From Malurus cyaneus samueli (lineage: Eukaryota > Chordata > Aves > Passeriformes > Maluridae), in assembly GCA_009741485.1 (NCBI GenBank), contig CM019218.1:41459894-41523893 (forward strand): a stretch of DNA of 64,000 nucleotides. The letters run 5' to 3'. The position numbers and the translations under genes were made by a program. The notes under the pieces were generated by a model. The model worked only from the letters and a program-made list of their open reading frames with translations. It was not told the origin of the DNA and did not search any database. Shown piece by piece: positions 12,331 to 31,600 of this stretch (position 1 is its first letter; every line of letters begins with the position of its first letter).

Positions 12331-14320
12331 TAGGGCTCTCAATCTTGTTAGATCTCAAAAGCTAGGCTGAGTCAACACTTGAATAAACAGCTGCCAATAA
12401 AATCCCTTGTGCTGCCAAGGGTGGCATTTGAATGTTGCTTGCTGATTCCCTTCCCAGGTTGAACTCTGTGCCTTCACACAGTGCCAGCTAATCTTTGCTC
12501 CCAGAGGTTTCTTTTCTGTGTCACATGCAAAGTGGAGAAGAGACAACTTTTGACGGAGCTCATCGTAAGCAAAGTTTTTAAAACCTTACTGGCCAGGCCA
12601 TATTCCAGCTGCAGTAATTACAGTTCCCTTTACTTAATTCAGTTTTCACCAGAAACCAGTTTTCCCCACTTCTGAAGACCTGTTGTGCAATGCCGCCATA
12701 CCCCGTTAAGGCCTATCAATATGACAGATTTTTGGCACCTTCTTGGGTACCTGAAGTACCCATAAAACACTCCTTGGCCATCTAGGACTCTTATTATTGT
12801 TAATGTTAGAAGAGAAGCACATATGGACAGCTCTCATTTCTATTCCCAAGTGGCTCTTTTCAGTTGTAAGCAACCTCAACCTTTTCAGGTGGAATTTTGC
12901 CCTTCTGGTTTCTGCCAGAAAACTTTTCGGAAAGTTTGGTTCAGCCGTTTTTCAGTTTTAAGAAAGCGAGTAGGTGGGGGAAAATACAACTCTTGCCATG
13001 ATTTAAAAGTTAAAATAAATATTCTGTCACCTTGTCTTGAGTAATCTCTCACTTCACCAAGAAAAGGGAACCTTAAAGTTGGCTCAGACTTGCCAACTTG
13101 TTAGTTTTCCAGTGAAAACACATCTCAAATTAGCTGAATCACATCGATGCCTGCTGAGCTAACTTACTCAGAATCTGCTACTTAAAATCCAGGAACAAAC
13201 CCAGAGATGAGTGTCTTAGGCAGTTACCACTCAATAGCAGCAATGGTGATAGAGGGCATGGCCCTGAATGCTAGAAAATACATTTTTCAGAGCTTGTTCT
13301 TCAGGTTGAACACAGGTGATCTGAAGGAAATGTTGCATCCAACATCTGAACAGGGAAAGATGATGCTGGAGAAAAACCTCCTGATTTTTGTTTGCAAAAC
13401 TAAAAAAAGCCAGCAACACCCACCCCCAACAAATCATGCTGTTAATTCAGTGCAGGGCAGAACAGCAGAAATAGATGAATCAGCACACCACAGATGAGGC
13501 AGCAACCCCTGGGGAACAAACACATGATGAGGTGACACCTCACACAGGGCCTGTAGCTGACACAGCAAAGCATTCAGCCACAGCTTCAACACAAGACCCT
13601 TAACCAGCTAGCAGAAGGACAGGGGATATCAGACAGTGAAAAGTCCCCTGGTCTTGCCATGGCTACCTCCTCTCCAGAAAAGGTTAAAAACAGATCTTTA
13701 TCAAAATCCATGGGTTTTAAGTCCTTTCACTTAGCAGACCATCTCCTGTCCTTTCAAGGCATACTGAGCCATGTTTTCTCTCCTGCAGTGTGAAATACCC
13801 AGTGTTTCTTACATGCAAAACCACTGCAGCCCTGCACACATTTTCACCTGGCCTAGCAATAAATAAAGGTGTGTTTCCTGGCAGGCAGCTTGTTTCTTTT
13901 CCAAGCCACCCTGAATGGACTGTTCAGCTTTTCAGCCAACATGCACTGCTGTGGTACAGCAAACTGAGAAAACATCCTGAACAGCTCTGTTTGGAGTTGA
14001 CAGCTCTGACAGTGAGCCAGTGCCTTGTGGAAAGCTTCAGTGCAGGACTGACACTACTTCTAGAGCAGGACAGCTTCTGTTTGCTTTCCTCCCTACCACA
14101 GATCCTTCTTTTTGTTAAAACAGGGGAATCTGCATTGTCAGGGATGGGGCGGGAAGCAGGAAACTGGTAGCGAGAGACCCAGCCACTTCTCTTGATTGAC
14201 CACTCTCCTCCTCTACCTCCCGACGTTCATTGCCACTTGTCTGCATTTGCTCTTTGTGTACCCCGAAGATGTCTAGGCTGTACAGCTCTTTAAGCCATGG
14301 CAACATCTCCACATCTCCCT

Positions 14321-14432
14321 CTATATGTGTGTATGTGTGCATGTGTATGTGTATATATACACATTATATATATACAGCATATATATTTACCTGTGTGTGT
14401 GTGTATATATATATATACATATATATATATGC
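14321..14432. repeat. Compound (TG)n/(TA)n microsatellite
   Basis: Interrupted TGTATG and TGTGTG units merge into TATATA runs over about 110 bp. The sequence is alternating purine/pyrimidine and contains several self-complementary TA blocks. Confidence 0.95.
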
Positions 14433-14897
14433 TTCCAGCCTAATGCAGTGGGGAGCATGACTGAAATATTTGAAATGCTTAAATATCAAATACTAAATCC
14501 CATATTGTAAAGGAGGGGCCGGTCAGCTTTTCTTCTTTTTATGCAGCTGAAGGGTAAGTGCTTTGTAACATTTCTGTGCCAGCTCATCTGGGAAGTGCAG
14601 CATTAAGGAAGCATCTCTTTCTCGTACTTACTTCTACACTAGCTTGCTGCACACTCCCTTTTTCTGCCCTCCCTGACTGGTGAAGGCAGCTAGGAGAGAC
14701 ACAGAGCAAGAACAGCCACCCTTCAGCTCGTTTTCAGTCCTCCTAGCCCCTTCTCTTGAGTCAACAGGAGGAAGCCTGCCCTGACACCAAATCTAGAGTG
14801 TCAGTGATCTCCCTCCTGCTGCCTGACTCACAGATCACCCAGAAAGCAGTGCCGAGGACAGCCAGGAGCTCTGGCCCCACAAGTGCCAGGCCACCAG

Positions 14898-14924
14898 TAC
14901 ACACACACACACACGCACACACAC
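14898..14924. repeat. (AC)n microsatellite
   Basis: About 13 AC units with one G interruption (ACACGCAC). Confidence 0.95.
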
Positions 14925-17900
14925 TGGGTAGAGGAAGTTGTTTTGGTGTCCCAGTAACACAGAGCAGCTGTGCTTGGGTAGGGCAGCCACCCCTCATCCC
15001 TGCTGGGGGCTGAGCAGCAGCTGCACTCCAGAAACCTTCTGCTTTAGCTTGCGGTCCAGACCCAGTGAGTAAGCAGGCACCTCAGGAGGTCCCAATGAAA
15101 TCAGCACCCAAAGTCTTCATTTGCCTGAGCTGTTTCAGGGAATAAATCATGCTGCCCCTAGAGCTCAGTGGCAGGGCCTCTCTCTGAAGACCCTTTTCTC
15201 TCTGGGTTCTTCTGGCTAAAATAGGTGACGCAGAACTTCCCACTTACTGACTGCCTAAAATGTATTGCCCAGGACCACTGGAAACCTTGGAGGGAAAAAA
15301 AAAATAAAAAGAGGCCATCTCAGCCTTCCAGTGACCTGCCTTGGCACCTCAGCCCCACCCCAACTTGCAGCACAGGTTGCTGTCTGTCCCATATCCTTGC
15401 TCAGCTCCAGCAGTGCATTTCAAAGCCAGCTGTTAAAGGTAAGGGTCTCTCATGGAGCCTACCTAAGCAATATGGGGAAAAAATAAAAAAAAAGCCTTCA
15501 ACAAGGCTGTCCTAGCTCGGGGATGAACGAAAGATAAAGTGACATGATTTAAAATGCACCTTCCCTAGAGCTGCTCCTGTCTCCTACCCAGTGACTGTTT
15601 CCTTGACAGGAGCACGGGAAGCTTGGAAAAGGACCCACACCAGCACTCCTGCAATCTCCTCTCTCCCAGAGCACACAGGTGGCCCAAGCCAAAGGGCTCT
15701 ACAGAAAATCATCTTCTCAATGTTGGAGGCTGAAATGATCCGTGCAAATACTACAGCAGCAGGTTAACAACACGGGCTGCATCCCCACCCTGCCCACACA
15801 GTATCACAAGGCAGGCAGGGCAGCTCTGGCCCAGCTTTCAATTAAAGAGCACATTGTGGTTAAAACTGTCCCTGCCTGCTTTGCTTTGGGGTTTAAAGGT
15901 CCTCCACAACGCAGCTGCTTTTAGGGCAGGTTTATTATTAGTCTCAACGACATTATGACCTTCTCAACCCACTGAAATGACAAGGAAACCCATGGAGAGA
16001 GAACAGAAACCACATGGCAGTCTCCAAAAAGGTACAGGATCATTTGATAAGTGGAATTTAGACTTAATCCAGTGCTAAAGGGCGATTTGTAGTGTAATAA
16101 ATCTCAGAATAAAAATTAGCCTCCCTGTGGCACCTTGCTGGTCATTTTTGGCAGGAAATGGCAAGACATGAAGGAATATTAAACCTCACAGTTCAGGAGG
16201 ATCTGCTCAGCCCAGGGTTTTCAGCCAGAAACTCAATGGGGAGAAAACTGACCTGAGCACAAACATCATGTACCTCAAAGAATGTTTCTGTTCTGGCTTT
16301 CAATTTCCCCTGCAGACAGTTCTGTACAAATGCAAAGGTGTATTTTGCTTCTATCTGCCCAGCAATCCTGTGCACCTGGAAGCATGAAGCCTCTTAGTAC
16401 AGTCCAGCTGTGGAAGGACTGCTCTTCACAGAAAGGCCTGATCATGCACACAGTTCTCTCCACCTCATATCATTCATTACCTCTTCACAGAAGAGTCTTC
16501 AGGTCATCCTTTCCTTGCCAGGATTTTTCCTGCACTACACTAAGTCTGCAAGGATTTGAACTCCTGTAGGAATGCCACTCCTTCCCCTGGGAGATCATTA
16601 CAGGGTCTGACAGCTCTCACTAACATTTTCCAGCTTTCCCGCTGGCTAACAAAACTGCAAACACTCAACAAAAAATACTCTACCGAGCCTCACAACATGC
16701 TGATGGCAGAACCAAGGCTCACAGCTGGAAAAAACCACATGGGCTGTCCTAGTGCAAACCATGTGCATCTGCTGCCCACCTGGAGCCCTCCATCCCTTTC
16801 AGCCACTGCTCCCCTTCCTGCTCTGGTTCACATGGCTGTGATTTTCAACAGTTGAGATCATCTTTTGAACAAGTTTTACATTTGGCTATGAACAGACCCC
16901 AGGACTGCATGTGATTCGGGAGAGGCATGGAGGCCATGTTCATGAGGCTCACCATTTCCTGCAGGGCACAAACTGCTGGGGTATGAGATTGCTCTCGCCT
17001 GCAGAAGAGCCTCTCTACTTCTTGCAGACTGAAGCAGGATGAAAAGCATAAGGCTTTCCACAAACATTCCCAAGGCAGTTCTGGAACACAGGAACCTGCC
17101 TGACCTTCTGTGAGATGCTGAGGATTTCAACCCCAGCTAGGGAACAGGCCTTGGGAAAAGCTCCACTGAAAATTGACCCAGTCCAGGGTGCCATTAGCAG
17201 GGAAGCTCATGGTTTTCTGAAGATCTTTAGCCCAACACTACTTCAGTCTAAATACTGAAGACATGTAGGTATATAAAAAAAAACAAAACCAAAAAATCTG
17301 AAAAAAAAGGCTGAAAACAATTTGCCTTGAGTTCTTCCAACATCTTTGCAGTACACTTTGACCCAGCAATCAGGAGAATAAGATAAGATAGCTGGCTTTT
17401 TTCCTGCAGATCAGATAGCCTTTTTGCATGGAACTTGTAGGCCGTGGCTGGAGCACACACAGCACTGCTGCTGCTCTCTCCCTGCTGGGAATACTCACCA
17501 GGATGCATGCAGGAAGAATCAGTTCAGAGCTGTCTTCTACTAGCAACAAGTGCCCATGGCTGAGCTGGTCAGAAGTAGACAGCAGGTTCATCCCAAAGTC
17601 TCTTCCATTCACCCTCTGTCCCTTGAACAGCGATTTTAGCACCTACCTACATAACAGGCTTCACCTGCTTCTGATGAAAGCTACCAGCAAGGATTTCAGC
17701 TGCTCCCTAACAGTACTGCACCATGCACCAGCATCAGCAAAGCTTCCTCCCTGAGCAAACTCTCTTTTCTGGTACTTCACAGGCTCAAATGCTTGCTGGC
17801 AGCACCTGGATCACACAAGATGCCACACCAGACTAAGTATATTCCTGTGACTGCCTGATGCCACAAGGGTTCAGCCCCTGTGCACATCCCCACTCCTCTA

Positions 17901-20069
17901 CTGCAGTAAAAACGTTTGGTTTCCCAAAAGCAGGGGAGCTTTTGCCCTGTGGTACAGCTCACGTTGGTCATCAGTCAGCTCTGACTTCAGCTTAACTGCA
18001 GTGACCAAGGATGAGCAAAGTTGCTCAGAAAAATGCCTATAGTGGGTGCAGCACTTCTGAGAAATCACAACATAGATACTTCTGAAAATTCCCACTTGTC
18101 AATGTGCAGCAGTGGCTGTAATCTCAAAATCTCAAAGCAGAGATTAATTTTAACTTCAGACAGTGATTAAATCTTGAGTGGCTGGGTTTTTTTTTAACTA
18201 GCCATGATAGTCACTTCTAAATGTGAGCTTTTCCCAGCTGAATAAATCCCTCCTTTCTTCTCCATCTCTTAATGTTACCAGAGTTATATAAAAGATGTAA
18301 CACTCTTCACACTCACAAGCTTTGGCTACATCACCTGCATGCAATAAAGAACAGAAACAAGTTGCATAAGTCCATGACCCTCAAAACCAGGGTAATTGGT
18401 CTCACCCAGCCCAGCTTGAAAGAGTTAAAATAATTTAGCCACTTCTTGTGAAGACAAGTTGTTTGCTTTTTCAGATTGTACAATGTAGTCCAAACAGCTT
18501 TTAATTTGGGCCAGCAGGACATTGGGCAAGGTCTGAGTGCTCACAAGGGACCTCTCCTTCTAATATCGAAATGCAAACAGAACTCCAGCCAAAGCACAAG
18601 TTGAACATCACCCAGGCCTAACCAGGAAGCCCCAGGTCAGGCAGAGACTCTTTTCCAGATCCTTTGGGGCTTTCCTGCCAGAGGAAGGCTGAACGGGTGA
18701 GCTCTTGTGGAGCCCCGCAGCACAACCTGCTGGCATTTCTCAGCCAAGGCAGGGCTGCTCCAAATTCATCACCCAGCTCAGCAGCAGCACAGAAAGACAA
18801 GATCCAAGGATGTGAAACTACAAGGACATCGACGCCAAACGCTGCAGAGCAAAAACCAGCTTTCCCCACAATAACCAGTTATCCAGCAAGCCCAAAAAGT
18901 CAAAGTAATCCCTAATCCCGAACTACCTAGTCCTTCCTGCAGAGAGGAATCAATACAGCTCTAGGCTCTGCTGCTCTTTAGCCTGGTTTCTTCTAGAAAA
19001 GCACAATCTTACGAGCCCATACTCCATGCACGATGAAAGCATTTGCTTTTGAACCCACAGGCCAACTTCAGCCAAGCACAACAAAGGAAGTTAAGTTTCC
19101 TGAGTCTTAGAGGCCATGGAAAGGAGGCAGCTGGAGTTGCCCTGGTCAGGGAGATGTTGCAATCTGAATTTGTTGTCGCAGCTTAACCCCAGCTGGCAAC
19201 TAAGCACCAAGCAGCTGCTGGCTCAAAACAACTAGTATCAGAGTATTATCAACGTTTTTGTCATACTAAATCCAAAACACAGCACTGTACCAGTTACTAA
19301 CAGGACTCTCCCCCAGCTGAAATAAGGACACTTGCCTTTACTGCATACCAGAGGACCTACAGTGGAAAAAGCCCTCACAAATGCTTCAGCAGAAAAGGGC
19401 TCAGGTTTACTTTTTTGATGCCAAAAATGAGCAGCCACCAGACAAATCCAGAGAAACCAACTGAATGATACCTCCATTTTCAGACTTTCCTGAGCATATT
19501 CCAACTACATGCATTAGCTGCTTTAAAGGTCATGCTTAAGAGTTCTGCATATGGTCTTTAATTGTCTGGACACTGCATGGCAGATTGCAGACTCATATTT
19601 TAATTCCCGAGCAATTTAAAAGTTCTTCATTCCTACTATTCCTTTAAATGTTTTATATTCCATTATTTCCTTTCTGCTCTTCTGTTTAGAGCAACATACA
19701 TCTAATACAGGTAATTAAACAAAAGGGAGGTGGCATTTAGAACTAACCTAATTCAAATTTAATTCCAGGATGTTCCTGTTTTGGGCCATAAAACAGGTTG
19801 AAACCCAGTATGCATCAGATAGGCTTCACAGCAGCAGAATGTTGATCTTGGCACTTCCCTGGCAGATGTCTTCTAGATAACTTGCTAGGACCCTGTCTAT
19901 TGTTATATTGTGAATTCTGCAAGCAAACTTACAAAGGTGCTGCATTTTCTACCCCAAGATGCTATTAATTATTTCAACAGTACACCATAGAAAAACATAG
20001 CTGGCATTGCACTTTGAGCACCACTGAGACAGGACAAAGGTAATGGTTTTAAATATAAAAAAAAAGGGA

Positions 20070-20302
20070 GATCCAGACTAGATATAATTAGAAGACATTT
20101 TACATTATGAGGGTGCTAAAACACTTGAACAAGTTGCTCAGAGAGGTAGTGGTTGCCCCATCCCTGGAAACCTTCTTGGTCAGAGATTACACAGGTCTCT
20201 GAGCAACCTCCTCTGGTTGAAGATGTCCCTGCCATGGCAGGGGGCTTAAAACTAAATGACCTTTGAAGGTTCCTCCTAACCCAAACCATTCCATGATTGC
20301 AT
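20070..20302 (+). mobile_element. CR1 LINE, 5'-truncated 3' fragment
   Basis: The typical CR1 3' segment is present: TTGCTCAGAGAGGTAGTGGTTGCCCCATCCCTGGAAAC, GAGCAACCTCCTCTGGTTGAAGATGTCCCTGCC, then AATGACCTTTGAAGGTTCC and the terminal CCAAACCATTCCATGATTG. Plus orientation, about 230 bp. Confidence 0.92.
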
Positions 20303-22724
20303 GGCAAACAAAGATCTCCATCTTTCTGCACCACTCTGTGCAGAAATGCTTGCAGGAATGCACAGAGGTAAAACTCATTCTGGTGTTCAGCTCAGTTTCT
20401 GTTGAGAAAGTAATTCACACCTGTGAGTGCAGTAACTCAAATAAGAACAAAAAAGACAGGCTGTGCCAGTATCTGAGAGGAGAGCTGGATGTAAACATGC
20501 CAGGGCTGTGGGAACTGCATCAAGATTCTGATGAGCACTCACCTTCCTGTAAGGACCTGCTAAAAAGCCACAAAGATTTTTATAGTGGTGGTTTAATTTA
20601 GCCATGATGTAGTTGTAATATTCTCACTACGTCCATGAGAAACTCCCCAAGACTCCTCTAAACAGAGTTGTAACCCAATTCCAACTCCAATTATATCATA
20701 CCCATGTAAATTATCCCTGAAGGGTTTTATTTGTTTTTAATATACCAATCTTTAAAAGTATCTGTTTTTAGAAAACTCTAGAGTTTCTTTTAAGTAATGA
20801 CACTTTCCTCTCCCTTCCCTTCCTAGTCTCTTCAAGAAATCAGCACAGGCATCTAGAACTTCTTCAAAGAGGAAAATAAAGACAAATGCAACTTGTCAAA
20901 TTTCCACTCCACAGAATCTGGCGTCCAAATTCAGCTCTATGAACAAATCCACAGTGACCAAAAGATAAAAGCCCACAGTGAGTGCAAAGTTCATCAGAAA
21001 TGTCACCATTTCCAGGATAAACATTTATAAGTCTGATGATCATGGTTTGTGAAAACAGCTCAGGCAACTTAGGAAAAAAAAATTGTGAAGCAGCAAAACA
21101 CCTGCAACACTGACCCTTTGTGGAGGAAGGCACTTCCTAAAGGCAGGAATAAATCTGAAGGAAGAGCGCTATTGCCTGTATTAATCCTACCAAAATGCAT
21201 TTATCCGAGCTGCCTAAATAAGGAGGAGAAGGAGTTGCATCTGAGGTAAAGCTCATCTCCCTACTTGGGAGACGGCAGGGAGCCAGCAGACAGCTCTTAT
21301 CTCAGTATCTGGAGCAGAGCTCAAGACCACATGCTTAGGTCTGTGGTTAGTGACTCACCTGCAATTAAGGTGAAACTTGAGATTCCTATGTAAAGATAAA
21401 TCTCTGGACCTTGTGGATGTAAAACAGCATCTGCCAGACATCTGCTAACAGCTCAACACAGTTGTGCTGAGAGGAGAACAGTCCCAAGCGCTTCAACAGG
21501 GTGCGACTCCCCAGCTGTGCTGGGGGATGTTCCCAGCACCCTGTTTGTATATGGGGGGCTCCTGGAAGATAGCAGGAATCGGGATTCAGTTCCCTTCTGC
21601 TCAGGGCAAATCAATTAACAGCAATCTAAAAATACAATAAACTGAGATCTTCAAAACTTGCCCCTCTCCCCAAATATGGAGTAAATTCTATGGCTTATAC
21701 TTCAAACTTTCCAAGGAGGGAGACTCCCCAAACCACATTATCCCTTTACCCCGAGAGATGCTCTAACCTACTGCCTACTGGCATGCAGACGAGGACCTTG
21801 TGAAAGTACTGCTATATGCACCCTCATGCTGAAAACCAGGTCATCTTGCTTCCAAAGCAATCTCTTTCCTCAACACATTCTACTTGCTGAAGTTTTGCCC
21901 TCAATATTTGTGTTGGGTAAGATTCAGGAAAATCTCTCCAGCCTATTTTGTTCCAACAACCCCTTGGCTGTGCTGCTGCCTGTGCGCTCTGCAGCCGTTT
22001 TCACAGCACTTTCAGCTGATGATGAAGTCGTCTACAAAGCAGCCTGTGCCAGGATAAAGACTCCCTCCAAATTCTAAGCAGCCAAAGAATTTGAATAAAT
22101 AATCAAACTGAAACCTCTGCTGCTCAAATTCAGAGGTTTGCTTATTATTACCATCACTCAAGACTACATGCAAGCTGGATTAAAGAAGAGACAACTAATT
22201 CCAAGTGAGAGACCAGCTATCAACATGGTTAAAAAAACCCCAACACATCTCAGTCCAGCACTCTGCTGTTGGTATGTATATGTCATCCAAATAAGATGCA
22301 TTAATCGTTGAAGAATATTTGCCTAAAAATTAAATGTTGTCTACTCATTCTCCTAGCTGCAGATCTTGGGAGGCAAGTTGCAACTGCATGAGCAATTAAG
22401 TTTCCAAAATACTAACAACTTGGTGCTGGTCCTAAATGCAAAAGAAAAACCCAAATAGAGGCTGATGCTCTAAGCATGAAAGATAATAAGCAGTAAGTGG
22501 GTCTGCGTACCTGGGAGACTGGCAGCATAATGGTCTCAAATTATAGAAGCAGTATTCTGGAAGATGATCAGTATCCTCTGTGACATGTCCATGCTTTCAG
22601 CAAGGTCTTCAAAGCCCCCACACTTGGAATACTTAAGTGAGGCTAATTTGCTTAAGCCCCAAAAGCCCATTTGCTTGCTTCTGAACTGGCAGGGACAGGA
22701 ATGAAAAGAGAAACACAAGAAGAT
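20303..22724. other. Gene-free sequence between CR1 copy and C11orf24 3' end
   Basis: Unique sequence. No exon, RNA gene or mobile element recognised. Short A tracts only. Confidence 0.55.
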
Positions 22725-23381
22725 CTGCCCTTCCCGGGCCCCATTTATTAACTGAATATAAAAATAAGATCATTTAAGTGCAGAGGCACAGTAATCCACT
22801 CCGTGGTGAAGAGATACCTCGGGTTAGCAGTAAACAGAGTTTACAATACCTTGTAAACAGACCTCTTCATAAGCAAGAAGCATACTGAAATATGACACAC
22901 ACTGGATTAAAAGTCCCCTGTTGTAATAGTACTCCACACTTCTCATCTGGCTGCTTGGGAGCACTTCACAAAAGGTGACAGCATCCTTTGCTCTGTTTTC
23001 AGAGAAGCACACGTGAAACAAATGAAACACAAAGAACCTGCACTGTAAACAGCTGAAAAGCACTACAGCATTTTCAGAAGATGGAAACTTACACCTTGTT
23101 AGATTTGTTTTGCAATGAAAAATAATGGCCAAAGCTACTGTGCATTATGAAAATGTTAAAAATTATTCCTTTTGTAAATGGTTTTAAAGTACCTGTTGCA
23201 CAGTTGAATAAAAAAATTATTATTTTTTCTTAATACAGTACATGGCATTTCTCCTCAATTGCACTAGAAGTAAATTTGGAAGCACTTTCAGTTTGCGTTA
23301 TGGGCAGACAGAAAGGAAAAACGAGTCAGGTAGACTTTAAACCTCCTTTCCATCTCTTGCCCACTATTTATCCCCACCTCT
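22725..23381 (-). other. C11orf24: C11orf24 3'UTR (predicted)
   Basis: This is the sequence from the stop codon to just beyond the first canonical AATAAA on the minus strand. No earlier AATAAA or ATTAAA was seen. It contains an A/T-rich patch at about 23150-23235. The end is approximate (within about 15 nt). Confidence 0.55.
22744..22749 (-). terminator. C11orf24: Poly(A) signal AATAAA for C11orf24
   Basis: AATAAA reads on the minus strand, about 635 nt after the stop codon. A U/GU-rich stretch (TTCTTGTGTTTCTCTTTTC) follows at about 22696-22714, as expected of a downstream element, so cleavage is likely near 22720-22735. Confidence 0.55.
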
Positions 23382-28600
<5,219 letters not shown>

Positions 28601-28682
28601 CTTCAGGGCTGGCCTTACAGTGAAGCTTCTCTTCCCAAAAGAAATTCTTTCTTATATCAACTTCAGGTCCACTGCAATATAC
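28601..28682 (-). other. C11orf24: 5'UTR part of C11orf24 exon 2 with two possible acceptors
   Basis: On the minus strand a long T tract (about 28688-28712) leads into TTTAATAG with the AG at 28684-28683. A second AG in TTGCAG lies at 28673-28672, 11 nt further in. Exon 2 therefore begins at 28682 or 28671. The leader has no ATG before the start codon. Confidence 0.6.
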
Positions 28683-31600
28683 CTATTAAAAAAAAAAAAA
28701 ACAAAAAAACACATTTGAATTTATATCCCTGCGAGCAAGAATGGGAAAAAAAAACCATACCAAAGGCAGGCAAGCATCATTACACATCACTAACAAGCAA
28801 GAGCTCAGACGCAATAGGAGTAAAGACTTCCCAGAGAGACTCTTTCTTTGGAAAAGGTACTTTGCTCTTCTTCCCTCAGGTCCCAATGGAGAACAGCCTA
28901 AGTCAAAAGCCACATGTACAAAGTCAATCTCAAAGCCCACAAGTGTATGGCAGCATAGACATGATGCCTTTGGACTCATTCTAGGACCCTTAATGTTGTT
29001 CCCAAGCTCAGCAGAAGGGTTTTCACCAGTTTGAACACTCTGATAAAACGGGGAACTATAGTCCTGCCCCAGCCTGGGTACCACATCAGTAAAAACTAGG
29101 CAACCAAGATTCATTTTTGCTTTGAATTTCCTGCTCATAGCAGAAAGCAAAAAGAAATCTGGACTGAGAACAAGCAAAAACCCACTATTTCAGGTCTTCC
29201 AAGACATTACACAGATAGCTGTTAGCAAAGAAGATTCACACCCACAGTAAGTCTTCATTACCCCACATAAAACAATAGATAATGTTTTTCCTTCATTATC
29301 AATGCACAAATGTGACTCGGACCCAGTGGAGGGGCTTTCATCACTGAACACACTGAACCAGCTCCCACTGACATCAGAGCAGATTAGTAGCTTCTATTTG
29401 GATTTGCCTTCTTGTCTGTAAGGTTTTAGAGCTTCATATGAGCTTCCAAACAGTTCAGTCTGAGCCAGACCTATTGTAAGCCTCTTCCCTAAGTAATTTC
29501 TAAGGGCAACCCTCTTCCTCATCACTAAAGCAAGCTTTAGCTCCCCATCCTGAAGCTATGAAGAGAAATGTGACAGCCTTCAAAGCGTGTTGAGATTTAG
29601 CTTTGTGTGACATCTCAGAGATAGATGTGATGACTGCACAGGCAGTTCACAACACAGAATGAGCAGCATGTGTGAATGGTATAAATACCACAGTGAAGAA
29701 CATCTAACAGTCCTCACAAATGTGCGTAAGACCCTGATTTAGCCATCCATGCAAGAAGTCTCAGCCTCAGCTCTCAACTCCTCAGCTTTCAACCATGCCT
29801 GTGAATTTAGGAATCTAAGAGCTATTTTTCCTCCAAAAAAACCCCAAATACTGTTTATTTGCTTTGACTCAGATTGCAAAATTTTGATGCTTTGTACCAT
29901 TAAACTTTTGTTTCCAATTTTTCCTTCTGCTATATCCTAAAGCCCCAGACAGGGCAACAGAGTTTTAACTTCAAAACCATCCTATCTGAAAAGGGGTGAA
30001 ATATGAACAGCTGCCCCAAGGCTCTCAGAGGACAGACAATATACTGTCCACACTGAACTGTCAAAGATCCAAAGAGAGGACAAAACTTGATACTAAAATG
30101 CAGTGCCTAAACTTCACTAGTTCAATTCAATTTCCTAGTCAACCTTCCAGTTCCCTAAGGAACTCAGTCTCCTTCCTGCCTATTTATTCTAGTGAAAAGG
30201 GTTATTTTACCTGTCGAAAATAGATGGAGCATTTTTATTATCTTTTGCTCTCGCAGAGATATGGGAAGCCCAGAATGACTGTAGGGCCCTTGCACAGCTG
30301 GCCTCAGCTCATGCACCCCTCTGCAGCTTTCTCCCCGGAGCAAGTGTGCACAGCATCACACTCATTTTGTGTGAGCAGGTTTTCTCAGTGCAGCCAGTTT
30401 ATGCCTGCACCATCCCACCTGGCAGCTAGAAATATTTCCAAATCTGAGCTGACAACAGAAGTCTTGGCAGGGAAAGGCAGCTCAGCAGCCCCACCAGCCC
30501 TATGTACAAGCGACTATGACTCGTGTCCAGCCAACACCAGCTCTGCCAGGGCCTCTCTCTCATTTCACTCTGTGCATGCACAGCACAGGCTGACTTGGCT
30601 CCTTCCTTATCACTTCCTCTTCCAAGTGTGTTTAGCAGGAGTTGAAAGAATCAGGGCAGGAGAGGAGGTGACCTGTGCAATACCAACACAGCCTTTGCAA
30701 CACAACACTCTGAGCATTGGCTGCTCAGGAAAGGAGCCCCACGTTCTCCTCAGGGAACTGGCAATATTAATTTGTGTTGTTCAGCCAAGCCAAGTTCCAA
30801 GACTATTCCCACAGTTCCAAATTGCAAGGCACTTCTACAAGTTTGTCTCAGCCTTTATCACACTCTTACTGTCACTCTTGGCATATGTTGTAGATTAACC
30901 ATTGAAAGCTGCAGTTGACAAGAGTGGGAGAAAGGGGGAAAGCAAGGGAAGACTTGAAATACTCTGCCTGCAAGAGACTTCCCTAGAGCAGACAGCAAAG
31001 ATTTCCTTTAAACCCCATATCCTTCAACTTAAATCAAGTGATTTGGGTTCCCTCAAAGACACTATAGGTGCCTCACCTCAGAGCATTGCTTGGCAATCTG
31101 CACTCCCACTACACAATGCCAAAATAAAGTCACTTCTGTAAAGTTCACAGGTCATGGGCAGAGATTCAGAAAGCCACATTTAACGCACAAATGAAAAAAA
31201 CTCCATTTCACATTTTAAAGAGTGAAGTTTATGTTTGCTGTCCCTTTTCAAAGTCCAGGGCCTTTTAGGCCCTATTTTACAGCCTAAGAAGTGACTCTGA
31301 GAATGAATTACCCATGCAATCATGTGTGCATATATTGTTTTAAATAAACTACTAAGGAGTAACAGCAATGAACAGAAAACCTAAACATTTATTATAAGAG
31401 GTTTTTTACCATCTTTTTCCTACCTTTAGTAATAATTTTGCAGTTATAATAACCACTCCCAAAGAATAAACACCTTCCTTGCATTTTGAAAATGCAGATA
31501 TAACACCATTGTATCTATCATTAAACACTATAATTATAGTTAAAATCTCAGTGTTTTAGGACAAACAAAATATTAATCTCAATCAACTGAAGAAATACAT

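Larger units (their letters stand above)
8291..20069. other. Gene-free sequence between CR1 copies
   Basis: Apart from the CR1 fragment at 10.1 kb and the microsatellites at 14.3 and 14.9 kb, this is unique sequence. No exon or RNA gene is recognised. An AT-rich segment at 12170-12330 carries clustered TAATTA motifs. Open frames such as 13790-14170 (+) have no recognisable similarity. Confidence 0.55.

Noticed and set aside
28686..29177. 163-codon open frame just upstream of exon 2 on the gene strand
   Set aside because: It ends in translated poly-T and runs into the polypyrimidine tract of the exon 2 acceptor, so it is intronic.
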